DNA from: an uncultured Parvularculaceae bacterium
GTDB taxonomy: Bacteria; Pseudomonadota; Alphaproteobacteria; Caulobacterales; Parvularculaceae
Reading direction: 5' to 3'
Length of the DNA: 36,304 nt
NCBI GenBank assembly: GCA_913055785.1
Contig: CAJXLJ010000028.1
Coordinates: forward strand, 1 to 36,304
Part shown: one piece after another, positions 23,949 through 32,445 of the stretch
Numbering within the stretch: position 1 is the stretch's first letter
Layout: every line of letters begins with the position of its first letter
Position numbers and translations under genes: made by a program
Notes under the pieces: generated by a model
The model's input: the letters and a program-made list of their open reading frames with translations, nothing else
What the model was told of the DNA's origin: nothing
Databases searched by the model: none

Positions 23949-25343
23949 CTATGCTGCTGCTGAGCGCTGCTGCTCTATCCATGCGGTGAGTTCGGCGAGC
24001 GCACGGGCTGACAACGCCCGCTTGCGGGCGGCACCCTTTTCCTTGCCCTTGATCCGCCGGCCTTCGGCGTCGAATCGCGGCGCCTCGATATCCGGGAACA
24101 GGCCGAAATTGACATTCATGGGCTGGAAGCTTTTTGCGCCGGAAATATGCCCGCCGGTGATGTGTCCTAGGAGCGCGCCGAAGGCTGTTGTGGGCGGCGG
24201 CGCGGCGATCGCTTCGCCGCATGCATCCGCCGCCGCGAAGCGTCCTGCGAGAAGGCCGATCGCGGCGCTTTCGAGATAACCTTCAACGCCAGTGATCTGA
24301 CCTGCAAACCGTAAGGCGGGACGCTGTTTGAGGCGCAAGGTTTGGTCGAGCAATTTCGGCGCGTTGAGAAATGTATTGCGGTGAATGCCGCCGAGGCGGG
24401 CGAACTCTGCTTTCTCAAGACCGGGGATCATTCGAAAGACCTCCGCCTGGGCCCCGTATTTCAGCTTCGTCTGGAAGCCGACCATGTTGTAGAGCGTGCC
24501 GAGCGCATTGTCCTGGCGTAGCTGAACGACCGCATGGGCGCGTTTGCCGGTGCGCGGATCGGTCAGCCCGACCGGTTTCATGGGGCCGTAACGCAAGGTG
24601 TCGGGACCGCGCTCGGCCATCACCTCGATCGGCAAGCATCCCTCGAAATAGGGAGTCGATTTCTCCCAGTCCTTGAACTCGGTCTTCTCGCCCGTGAGGA
24701 TCGCATTGAGGAATGCAGTATATTGCGTTTCGTCGAGCGGGCAGTTGATGTAATCCGCGCCATCTCCGCCGGGACCTTTCTTGTCGTAGCGCGACTGGAA
24801 CCAGGCGACGTCGAAATTAATCGAGTCCTTGTAGACGATTGGCGCGATAGCGTCGAAAAAGGCGAGTTCGTTCTCGCCCGTGAGCGCATGCACCGCCTCG
24901 GCGAGCGGCGGCGAGGTGAGGGGGCCGGTGGCGATCACGACATTCGCCCAGTCTTCAGGGGGCAGGCCGGCGATCTCCTCGCGACGCGTCTCAATATTCG
25001 CATGAGCTTCGATCGCCCGGCTGACGCCAGCCGAAAACGCTTCACGATCTACCGCCAGCGCGCCGCCCGCCGGCACCTTATGGGCGTCCGCCTCGCGCAT
25101 GATCAGCGAGCCCATGCGGCGCATTTCTTCATGAAGCAGCCCGACCGCATTGGTCTCGGCGTCGTCGGAGCGGAACGAATTCGAACAGACGAGCTCGGCG
25201 AATCCGTCCGTTTGATGCGCTTCCGTCCGCCGGTGAGGGCGCATTTCGTGGAGGATGACGCTAACGCCGGCGTTCGCCGCCTGCCAGGCGGCTTCGGAGC
25301 CCGCGAGCCCCGCGCCGATGATGTGGATGTCGTTAGTAACCAT
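23949..25343 (-). CDS. trmFO: Methylenetetrahydrofolate--tRNA-(uracil-54-C5)-methyltransferase
   Basis: 464 aa. Flavin and folate enzyme that makes ribothymidine at tRNA position 54. Seen: FAD dinucleotide motif [18 protein letters not shown] at the N-terminus, [101 protein letters not shown] and [10 protein letters not shown]. All are diagnostic for TrmFO. ATG 25343 is the family start. It is an apparent single-gene unit on the minus strand, divergent from an orphan membrane protein. Confidence 0.96.
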   Translation of the reverse strand: MVTNDIHIIGAGLAGSEAAWQAANAGVSVILHEMRPHRRTEAHQTDGFAELVCSNSFRSDDAETNAVGLLHEEMRRMGSLIMREADAHKVPAGGALAVDREAFSAGVSRAIEAHANIETRREEIAGLPPEDWANVVIATGPLTSPPLAEAVHALTGENELAFFDAIAPIVYKDSINFDVAWFQSRYDKKGPGGDGADYINCPLDETQYTAFLNAILTGEKTEFKDWEKSTPYFEGCLPIEVMAERGPDTLRYGPMKPVGLTDPRTGKRAHAVVQLRQDNALGTLYNMVGFQTKLKYGAQAEVFRMIPGLEKAEFARLGGIHRNTFLNAPKLLDQTLRLKQRPALRFAGQITGVEGYLESAAIGLLAGRFAAADACGEAIAAPPPTTAFGALLGHITGGHISGAKSFQPMNVNFGLFPDIEAPRFDAEGRRIKGKEKGAARKRALSARALAELTAWIEQQRSAAA

Positions 25344-25462
25344 AAGGGCCGCTTCTAGCGCGTTGATATGCCGACGCAAATAGCGCGGGCGCGGGAATTG
25401 CCGTTTGCGAACGCGGCGATTAGCCTATAGCGTAAGGGTTCCGGGGTGTTGAGGGGTGTTAA

Positions 25463-26845
25463 ATGGGGTTGCGTATCTTTTCGGTCGTCGGCGAAGCGCT
25501 TAATTTCGGCGGCCGCCGTATGGAAACGATTGCTCGGGTCGCCTGGCTGCCGCTCGTCCTTTCGATGATCGTCAACATGGCGGCGATTTTCGCCTATCTC
25601 TCGGTGATTACCGGCCGGATAATCACGTTTTCGGACGTGCCGACATTTTTCTCCGCCCAGCAGGCGCTTGGGCGTCTCGCCGCCGCCGGTTTTCAGCAGC
25701 ACCCGACGGAAATGTGGCTGATCACCGCGATCACGCTGGTCATCAACGGCATCATCTCCTCATCCTACATGGCGCCGCTGATCCGCTATTCGGGACTCGG
25801 CGAAAAGCCGTCGCCGGGTGCGGTGAAGCTGCATTTCGGTCCCGACCAGCTGCGGTTCATATTCTCAAGCCTCGTCAGCACAATATTTGTCGGCGTTCTG
25901 ATCTTCGGGCCGATCCTGAGCGCGACTTATTATTCACTGAAATATATTGCTGACGCGCTTTCGAAAACGGTCGTCACATTTCCGGATCCGAACAGCCTTC
26001 ACACAATTGAGGTGACGACCGTCGCCAAACAGGCGGCTGCGTCCGGCACGACCTGGATATACGATCTCGCCATGCCGCTTGCGGCGATTGCGCCGATGGC
26101 CGCTTTATTGTGGTTGCTGATATTTCTTCATGTGCATCCGAGAAACCGGCCGGGGGCGTTCGGCCCGGCCAACGAATTGCTGCGCGCAACGACGACGCTT
26201 TTGCTGACCGTCACCCTAATTGCGGCCGGATATTTCTGGTTCAAGGAGATGATCCTCAACCGGTTCGCGGGCGACATCCAGTTTCTGCTCACGTCCGCTG
26301 ACTTCATCGAGCAGCTAAAGGCCGCCAATGCGTCGCTTGCTTTCGACATGACCGGGTTCAAGGGCATGATAGCGACGATCCTGCAATCGCCCGCAAGCCG
26401 TGTCCTCCTTTTCGGCACGGTCTCATTCTATCTCGTCAACTATTTCGGTTTGCGGCTGTTCGCCTATCCCGGCGTCGCGGTCTGCCGCAAATCCTTCGCG
26501 CTCGGCAACACGCTGAAAGTCACCCGCGGTTGGGATTTCATCCGTCTGGCGGTGATCGTCTTCGCACTCTCGGTCATCATGTTCGTGATGTACCAGTATG
26601 TGATCAATGTCTTCCTGTTCCGGCAGATATTCCCGATGGTCCTGAACTATATTTTTGAGTTGACCCGCATCGGCACGCGCATGGTCAATAGCGGCGTAAC
26701 CGCTGACTGGGTGTTGCCGACCTTCACCTGGATCTGGAATATCCTGAAAATTCTGATCAACCTTCTGTGGACGTTTTTTGCGATTGGCGTTGGGGCCGGG
26801 CTTTACGGACGGCTTTACCGCGAAAGCGAGCGTGCGGAAGCTTAA
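25463..26845 (+). CDS. Multi-pass inner-membrane protein of unknown function
   Basis: 460 aa, not recognised. I count about seven or eight hydrophobic segments: around 27-50, 84-102, 133-160, 205-226, 243-262, 310-335, 362-385 and 425-450. A polar, Ser/Thr-rich stretch at about 165-200 and another at about 262-305 lie between them, probably as periplasmic loops. No catalytic motif stands out. GAGGGG before the ATG supports the start. It is divergent from trmFO (119 bp between starts) and convergent with the DUF429 gene, with only 2 bp between stops. Confidence 0.7.
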   Translation: MGLRIFSVVGEALNFGGRRMETIARVAWLPLVLSMIVNMAAIFAYLSVITGRIITFSDVPTFFSAQQALGRLAAAGFQQHPTEMWLITAITLVINGIISSSYMAPLIRYSGLGEKPSPGAVKLHFGPDQLRFIFSSLVSTIFVGVLIFGPILSATYYSLKYIADALSKTVVTFPDPNSLHTIEVTTVAKQAAASGTTWIYDLAMPLAAIAPMAALLWLLIFLHVHPRNRPGAFGPANELLRATTTLLLTVTLIAAGYFWFKEMILNRFAGDIQFLLTSADFIEQLKAANASLAFDMTGFKGMIATILQSPASRVLLFGTVSFYLVNYFGLRLFAYPGVAVCRKSFALGNTLKVTRGWDFIRLAVIVFALSVIMFVMYQYVINVFLFRQIFPMVLNYIFELTRIGTRMVNSGVTADWVLPTFTWIWNILKILINLLWTFFAIGVGAGLYGRLYRESERAEA

Positions 26846-26847
26846 GG

Positions 26848-27594
26848 CTAGCCCCAGATTTCCATGACAAGGCCGCGGGCGTCTTGGGCGCCGTCGGTGA
26901 GCCGCAGAGCGTCGCCCGCGAGCCGCGCTTTGGCGGTGAGGGCGAGCGCGCAGGCGTCGTAAACGTCGTCCCTGGCGACGCCGGCGCCGGCGGCCTTTCG
27001 CAATTCGTTGTATACCCGGTCAGCGCCGGTAAGACCGTGCGTCGTGAGAAGCGCCAGCCGCTCCGCCGCCCCCTCGGTTGTGCGTTTGCCGTATGTGCAG
27101 GGCGCGCCGCCATTCAGTCGCCAGAACGCAACTTCCGGATGCGCTTCACCAATTCGCGCCTGATCGGCAGGATGCAGCGTTGTGTCTGCTTCCCGGATCT
27201 TCGGCGTAATCATCCAGGCCTGTTTCGAAAGGCCTCCGCCGGCGTCACTGCCTTGGGCCTTGCCCCAAACGTTCGCCGTCTCATAGTCGGCGAAGGCGAG
27301 CATCGGCCGTCGCGGCGTAGAGAAGACACTCGAATGACGTTTTGGGGCAAGGAGACGTCTCGCCAGCGCCTCGCATTTACGCCGGCCCCGATCCGCGAGC
27401 CCGATCGGTATGTCGATCATTACGGCCAGCGCGTCAGCCCCCGGTCCCGTGATGAGATCGGCTAGCGCCTTCGTGATCCCTGCCTGAAGCGCGCCGTTTT
27501 CGACCTCGAGGCGCGCAAAAACCCACCCGGCGGGACATCCGTCCACCCCGAGGACGAATGACGCCTCTGGTTTTCCCGTTCCGGTTGCTGGCAT
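26848..27594 (-). CDS. DUF429 family protein (predicted RNase H-like fold)
   Basis: 248 aa. LGVDGCPAGWVFARLE at 14-29, MIDIPIGLADRGRRKCEALARRLLAPKRHSSVFSTPRRPML near 58-98, QAWMITPKIREAD and EAHPEVAFWRLNG are the DUF429 pattern. The fold has been predicted to be RNase H-like, with the early Asp (GVDG) and the Asp in IDIPIG as metal-ligand candidates. Function unknown. It is divergent from rcdA. Confidence 0.85.
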   Translation of the reverse strand: MPATGTGKPEASFVLGVDGCPAGWVFARLEVENGALQAGITKALADLITGPGADALAVMIDIPIGLADRGRRKCEALARRLLAPKRHSSVFSTPRRPMLAFADYETANVWGKAQGSDAGGGLSKQAWMITPKIREADTTLHPADQARIGEAHPEVAFWRLNGGAPCTYGKRTTEGAAERLALLTTHGLTGADRVYNELRKAAGAGVARDDVYDACALALTAKARLAGDALRLTDGAQDARGLVMEIWG

Positions 27595-27724
27595 AAGGGT
27601 TGCTCAAATTCACCCAGGCGGCGCAAGAAGTTACAGGCACACAATATTCGCCCGGATGCGCGCTTGCCAGTCCGTCAATCGGACGGCATCCTAAGGTAAG
27701 GCGAGAGGGCTTAGGGGTTAAGGT

Positions 27725-28225
27725 TTGCCGGAAGCTGAAAAAATCACAACGGGCGCTGCGACGTTCGTACAGTCCGAGCTGTTTGCGCGGACCTTCCGCG
27801 AGGGGATGGGGCTGGTCGAGGAAACCGCGAATTATCTCGACGGTCCTGGCAGGGAATTGTCGAAAGGGCTGAGTCGCGATCTTGCGCTGGTCTACGCCGG
27901 CGTTTCGATGCGTCTTACAACCCAGTTGATGCAAATTGCATCATGGCTGCTTGTCTTGCGCGCCGTACGCGAGGGGGAGATGGTGCTGAGCGAAGCAGCC
28001 GAATCCAAATACCGGCTCGAATCCGCTGAAGAAATACCCTCAGATATGCAGTCCGAAGGGTTGCCTGACGAACTGATCGGACTGGTTGAGTCGACCCGTC
28101 AACTCTACCGGCGTATCAGCCGGCTCGATGCGGAGTTGTTCAGGCAACGGGACGCCGTCTCGCCAAGCGCGGACGCGGCCGGTCAGCAACAAGCGTTGCT
28201 CAAGGCTTTCGGAAGCTCGAACTGA
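27725..28225 (+). CDS. rcdA: RcdA (DUF1465) protease adaptor of the CtrA degradation pathway
   Basis: 166 aa. FVQSELFARTFREGMGLVEETANYLDGPGRELSKGL followed by LVYAGVSMRLTTQLMQIASWLLVLRAVREGEM (about 14-84) is the conserved DUF1465 helical bundle. Caulobacter RcdA of this family delivers cell-cycle substrates, including CtrA, to ClpXP. The start is TTG at 27725: an in-frame stop lies just upstream at 27719 and no ATG follows until residue 28, which is inside the conserved core. AGGGG lies about 7 nt upstream. rpmE is convergent next to it, 4 bp away. Confidence 0.88.
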   Translation: MPEAEKITTGAATFVQSELFARTFREGMGLVEETANYLDGPGRELSKGLSRDLALVYAGVSMRLTTQLMQIASWLLVLRAVREGEMVLSEAAESKYRLESAEEIPSDMQSEGLPDELIGLVESTRQLYRRISRLDAELFRQRDAVSPSADAAGQQQALLKAFGSSN

Positions 28226-28229
28226 GCAG

Positions 28230-28454
28230 TTATTTCTTGAGGCCGAAAGCGCCGAATTTCTGGTTGAACTTGGAAACGCGACCACGCTCGGAGAGCCGCT
28301 GCGGGCCTCCCGTCCATGCCGGATGGCTTGTTGGATCGATGTCGAGATTGAGGGTCGCGCCGGGCTCGCCATAGGTCGAGCGCGTTTCGAAGGTCGTCCC
28401 GTCGGTCATCACGACCTTGATCATGTGATATTCGGGATGCGTGTCTTTCTTCAT
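28230..28454 (-). CDS. rpmE: 50S ribosomal protein L31
   Basis: 74 aa. [28 protein letters not shown] and [16 protein letters not shown] are the bL31 signature. No cysteines are present, so this is the zinc-independent form usual in alphaproteobacteria. ATG 28454 is the family start; the longer open frame upstream is not conserved. AAAGG about 9 nt upstream serves as ribosome-binding site. Confidence 0.95.
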   Translation of the reverse strand: MKKDTHPEYHMIKVVMTDGTTFETRSTYGEPGATLNLDIDPTSHPAWTGGPQRLSERGRVSKFNQKFGAFGLKK

Positions 28455-28572
28455 GTCGGCGGCCTTTATCTTCGGCAAGTGTTTCGCGGAGCCTAATTGT
28501 CTCTCTGGCTCAAGAGCGGGGCGTATACGCGCGATAAACCGTTTTCGCAAGCCCGTGAGCGGAGATTTTGCG

Positions 28573-28636
28573 GCCTAGTCCCCAATTCCTACGGATGATA
28601 TAGACTAGGCGTCTGCCCCTAGGCAGGCGTCCAGTC
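28573..28636 (+). promoter_or_regulatory. Mutually exclusive hairpins in front of the first PON-like gene
   Basis: Three arms overlap. GCCTAGTC (28573-28580) is perfectly complementary to GACTAGGC (28603-28610). The latter is also the 5' part of a 15-bp hairpin, GACTAGGCGTCTGCC / GGCAGGCGTCCAGTC (28603-28617 and 28622-28636, loop CCTA), which has 14 pairs including two G-U. The G-U pairs favour an RNA read from the plus strand. It ends 33 nt before the PON-like ATG at 28669. The layout resembles an attenuator or a leader switch, but no T-run follows. Confidence 0.4.
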
Positions 28637-28668
28637 AGCCCTCGCGCCATTATTCCTGCCGAGATCGT

Positions 28669-29706
28669 ATGCGTTTTGCCGCCTTTTTGTTGTTTTTGGT
28701 GCTTCTCGCCGGCGGCGCGATTACCTGGTCTCTGCTCTCCTTTAACCATTTCAGTGAGATAGAGCGTTCATTTGAGGGACGCTGTACGCCAGTCGCGGGG
28801 ATTGCGGGGCCCGAGGACATTCAGGTCGACGCGCGTCGGGGCAGGGTGTTTATCTCTTCGCTCAATCGCCGCGAAGAAGAAGGACGCGGCGGGATTCACG
28901 TTTTCAAGCTGTCAGATCCTCTCAATGAGGCAGGCTGGCGCGACGTTACAAACGGCCAGCCCGCGGGCTTCCGGCCCCTTGGCATCGATTATTTCGAGGA
29001 TGGCGAGGTGCGTCGGCTGTTCGTCGTCAACGAGGCGGCGGGCTCGGTCGAGGTTTTCGACGTCGCCGAGGATGGGGGACTTATTCATCTTGAAACATTC
29101 GCCGAACGCCGCCTCACCAGCCCCAACAATGTGGTCGCACTGGGGCCGCGCGCCTTTTACGTCACCAATGACGTGAAACCGGGCCGCAACACCGCTCTTG
29201 GCGACCTTCATTTCCTGACGCGGCAGTCTTCCGGCGAGGTGTTTTTCGTCGACGGCGATTTCTGGCGTCTCGCTGCAGAGGATTTGCATTTCGCCAACGG
29301 CATCGAGATTTCCGCCGACGGCTCGCAGCTTTTCGTTGCGGAAACGTCGGCGCGGCGCGTGCGGATCTACGACCGCGACGCTGCGACGGGCGTGCTGACG
29401 GAGGCAGGGGCCATCAGCCTGCCCTCGGCGCCGGACAACCTCACAGTTGATGAGCAGGGCGACCTTTGGGTCGCGGCCTTGCCGAAACCGCTCGCCACGC
29501 CGCGCCATAAACGCAATCCTGACGTTCCGGCGCCGTCGGAAGTGATCCGCATTGACGCTGACGGCCATGCGCAAACGGTTTATCGGGATGACGGCTCTGA
29601 ACTCTCCGCATCCACGGCGGCGGCCCGCCTTGGCGACCTTCTGGTGATCGGCGCGCTTTACGACGAGAAATTCCTGATCTGCAATTTGCCTGCAGGCGCG
29701 TTTTAG
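28669..29706 (+). CDS. Paraoxonase-like six-bladed propeller, membrane-anchored, His dyad lost
   Basis: 345 aa. N-terminal membrane anchor (about 3-24), then a PON/SMP-30-type propeller. By comparison with human PON1 the calcium ligands are kept: GPED (Glu49, Asp50), SPNN (Asn153), ANGI (Asn210) and PDN (Asp256, Asn257). The disulfide pair Cys39 and Cys338 is also kept. The His dyad is not: PON1 His115 is replaced by Leu104 (FRPLGID) and His134 by Glu122 (VVNEAAG). PON1 Asp169 is Asn154. It is probably a calcium-bound periplasmic protein that no longer does classical lactonase chemistry. The gene ends 16 bp before thrC. The ribosome-binding site is weak. A paralogue with an intact dyad lies at 34402-35454. 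Confidence 0.8.
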   Translation: MRFAAFLLFLVLLAGGAITWSLLSFNHFSEIERSFEGRCTPVAGIAGPEDIQVDARRGRVFISSLNRREEEGRGGIHVFKLSDPLNEAGWRDVTNGQPAGFRPLGIDYFEDGEVRRLFVVNEAAGSVEVFDVAEDGGLIHLETFAERRLTSPNNVVALGPRAFYVTNDVKPGRNTALGDLHFLTRQSSGEVFFVDGDFWRLAAEDLHFANGIEISADGSQLFVAETSARRVRIYDRDAATGVLTEAGAISLPSAPDNLTVDEQGDLWVAALPKPLATPRHKRNPDVPAPSEVIRIDADGHAQTVYRDDGSELSASTAAARLGDLLVIGALYDEKFLICNLPAGAF

Positions 29707-29722
29707 GCGAAAGCAGACTCCC

Positions 29723-31132
29723 ATGAAGTATCGATCCACACGCGGCGGGGCGCCGGCCGCCGGTTTCGAGGATGTGTTGCTGGCGGGGCTTGCCCCTGAC
29801 GGCGGCCTTTATGTGCCGGAAAGCTGGCCCCGGATCAGCGCTGAAGAAGCCGCCGGTTTCCGCGGGCGGCCATACGGCGAGATCGCCGCCGCCGTGATGG
29901 GCCGCTTCACGGGCGGCGCGTTCACCGAAGCGCGGCTGTCGGAAATCGCCCGCGAGGTCTACGGCGCATTCGAACACGATGACGTCGCGCCGCTGGTCCG
30001 CGTTGGCGAGGAAGACTGGATACTCGAGCTTTTCCACGGGCCGACCCTCGCCTTTAAAGACTTCGCCATGCAGTTGCTGGGGTGGCTTTTCGACGACGCG
30101 CTGTCCCGGCGCGGCGAACGGCTCACGATCATCGCGGCGACATCAGGCGACACCGGCGCGGCGGCGATTGAAGCGCTGAAAAGATGCCGTCAGATCGATA
30201 TTGTCGTTTTGCACCCGGAAGGCCGGGTTACCGACGTGCAGCGGCGGATGATGACGACGGTCGATGCGCCGAATGTCTGTAATATCGCTATTGAGGGTTC
30301 GTTCGACGACTGTCAGGCGATCGTCAAGGCGCTCTTTGCAGACCGTCCGTTTGCAGAGAAAGTGCGCCTGAGCGGCGTCAACTCCATCAACTGGGCTCGG
30401 CTGGCGGCGCAGACGGTTTACTATTTCACATCGGTCGCGGCGATCGCAGCGCAAGGGGAGAAAGTCAGTTTCGTAGTGCCGACCGGCAATTTCGGCGATG
30501 TTTATGCGGGCTATGCGGCGAAGAAGATGGGATTAAACATCGACAGGCTCGGCGTCGCTGTTAACGCCAACGACATTCTGCACCGGGCGATGTCCACGGG
30601 CGCTTATGCGCCGGCTGCAGTTGCGCCGACATTTTCGCCGTCGATGGATATTCAGGTCGCGAGCAATTTCGAGCGGTTGCTTTTCGATGTCATGAATCGC
30701 GACGCCGCTGCCGTGAGGGGGAAAATGACCGCCTTCGCCCGCGACGGCGAAATGGGTTTGAGCGAGACAGAACGTGCGCGCATCGCTGAAGATTTCGTAT
30801 CCTGTTCCGTCAACGAGGCGGAAACGCTTGCCGAGATAAAGCGCCACAACGAGGAAACAGGCGCGCTGATCGATCCGCATACGGCGGTTGCGCGTCATGC
30901 GGCGCGTCATTTGCGGCAAGCGGGCGCGCTGGACGGAAAGATCGTAACGCTGTCGACGGCGCATCCGGCGAAATTTCCCGACGCGGTCTCGCGCGCGACC
31001 GGCGTTAAGCCGGACTTGCCGCCCGCTCATGAAAACCTGTTCGATTTGCCGGAGGCCATGGCGCGCGCGTCCGCCGACAAGGAAGCGGTCAAACGCATTA
31101 TTCTGGATCGCGCCGCCGGGGCGAAAAGATGA
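29723..31132 (+). CDS. thrC: Threonine synthase
   Basis: 469 aa. PLP enzyme making threonine from O-phosphohomoserine. YRSTRGGAPAAGFEDVLLAGLAPDGGLYVPESWP at the N-terminus, HGPTLAFKDFAMQLLG with PLP lysine Lys112, ATSGDTGAAAIEAL, HPEGRVTDVQRRMMTT, GNFGDVYAGYAAKKMGL and LSTAHPAKFPDAV are diagnostic of the fungal/gamma-type ThrC. The stop overlaps the start of the M16 peptidase gene (ATGA at 31129-31132), so translation is probably coupled, an arrangement seen in many alphaproteobacteria. Confidence 0.96.
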   Translation: MKYRSTRGGAPAAGFEDVLLAGLAPDGGLYVPESWPRISAEEAAGFRGRPYGEIAAAVMGRFTGGAFTEARLSEIAREVYGAFEHDDVAPLVRVGEEDWILELFHGPTLAFKDFAMQLLGWLFDDALSRRGERLTIIAATSGDTGAAAIEALKRCRQIDIVVLHPEGRVTDVQRRMMTTVDAPNVCNIAIEGSFDDCQAIVKALFADRPFAEKVRLSGVNSINWARLAAQTVYYFTSVAAIAAQGEKVSFVVPTGNFGDVYAGYAAKKMGLNIDRLGVAVNANDILHRAMSTGAYAPAAVAPTFSPSMDIQVASNFERLLFDVMNRDAAAVRGKMTAFARDGEMGLSETERARIAEDFVSCSVNEAETLAEIKRHNEETGALIDPHTAVARHAARHLRQAGALDGKIVTLSTAHPAKFPDAVSRATGVKPDLPPAHENLFDLPEAMARASADKEAVKRIILDRAAGAKR

Positions 31133-32376
31133 GTGAAATTCATACGTTAAAGAACGGACTTCGAGTTGTGACGGACCCCATGCCGTCCCTTGAAACCGTC
31201 GCGCTTGGGGTCTGGGCCCATGCCGGCAGCGTCGACGAGCGTCCGGAAGAACACGGCATCGCTCATCTGCTCGAGCATATGGCGTTCAAGGGCACGAAGC
31301 GGCGCACAGCCCGCGCCATCGCCGAGGAGATTGAAGCGCTGGGCGGATATCTCAACGCCGCCACCAGTCATCAGCGTACGGGCTATTATGTCAGGTTGAT
31401 GAAGGACGACATCGCCGCCGGTTTCGACATCATCGCGGACATTCTGCTCAACCCGCTTTTCGAAGCGAGGGAACTCGCCAAGGAGCAGGAAGTCGTCGTG
31501 CAGGAGATCGGCGAGGCGGCCGATATTCCCGACGATGTGATTTTTGAATTGCTGCAGGCGGCGACCTGGGAAGGCTATTCACTGGCCCGTCCGATCCTCG
31601 GCACGCCGCAATCGGTGCGCGCGCAAACATCTTCCTCGCTGCGCGCCTTCATGGCGCGCCATTATCAGCCTTCATCCATGGTTGTTGCGGCGGCGGGCAA
31701 TCTGGATCCGGATGCGTTTGTTGCGTTTGTGGAAAAACAGTTCGGAAGTGTTGAAACAGGTGCGGCGCCGCCAGCCCGCCCCGCGCCGAAATTCAAGGGC
31801 GGCGTGCGTCACGATGCGCGCGAGATCGAACAGACGCATCTTGCAGTCGCTTTTCCGGGCGTCTCTTCGCGGGATGAGGATTATTTCGCGTCGCGGATTT
31901 TCGCCGATGCGCTGGGCGGCGGCATGTCCTCGCGGTTGTTCCAGATCATCCGGGAGGAGCGCGGTCTCGCCTATTCGGTTTACGCGTTCGCCGACGGCTA
32001 TGAAGCATGTGGCCTCGTCGGCGCCTATGCCGGCGCTGACGCTGAGCAGATCCCTGAGATCGCCGGGCTTATCGTCAGCGAAATCGAAGCGATGGCGAAG
32101 GGAGCGGGGCAGGTCGAAATCGATCGGGCGCGAGCGATGCTGCGCGCCTCACTGATGATGAGCCTCGAAAGCCCGTCGGCGCGCATCGAAAGCGCTGCCG
32201 GACAGCTGTTCACCTATGGGCGCGTGCGCGAGGCACAGGAAATCCTGCAACTGCTCGAAGCGGTCACTATCGAGGATGTGCGCCGTTGCGCGATGAGGGC
32301 GCTCGACGGGGCGTTTTCGCTGGCGATTGTCGGAGAGGCGGACGCCGATTCGGCCGCCGCGCGCCTGAGGGCCTGA
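31129..32376 (+). CDS. M16 family zinc peptidase (processing-peptidase type)
   Basis: 415 aa. The inverted zinc motif HLLEH is at 46-50 in HGIAHLLEHMAFKGT, with further Glu in EEIEALGGYLNA and EVVVQEIGEA; these are M16 landmarks. GGYLNAATS-QRTGYYVRLMKDD and SSRLFQIIREERGLAYSVYAF fit the one-domain-pair bacterial homologues of mitochondrial processing peptidase beta. No signal peptide is visible, so it is probably cytoplasmic. It is coupled to thrC by an ATGA overlap and followed, 69 bp later, by an M1 peptidase gene. Confidence 0.93.
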   Translation: MSEIHTLKNGLRVVTDPMPSLETVALGVWAHAGSVDERPEEHGIAHLLEHMAFKGTKRRTARAIAEEIEALGGYLNAATSHQRTGYYVRLMKDDIAAGFDIIADILLNPLFEARELAKEQEVVVQEIGEAADIPDDVIFELLQAATWEGYSLARPILGTPQSVRAQTSSSLRAFMARHYQPSSMVVAAAGNLDPDAFVAFVEKQFGSVETGAAPPARPAPKFKGGVRHDAREIEQTHLAVAFPGVSSRDEDYFASRIFADALGGGMSSRLFQIIREERGLAYSVYAFADGYEACGLVGAYAGADAEQIPEIAGLIVSEIEAMAKGAGQVEIDRARAMLRASLMMSLESPSARIESAAGQLFTYGRVREAQEILQLLEAVTIEDVRRCAMRALDGAFSLAIVGEADADSAAARLRA

Positions 32377-32445
32377 TGCGCCTTGCCGTCATGGGGCGGC
32401 GCAATTAGGGTTCGCGCGATGCAAACCAGCCCTGAGGTTTTCCCC

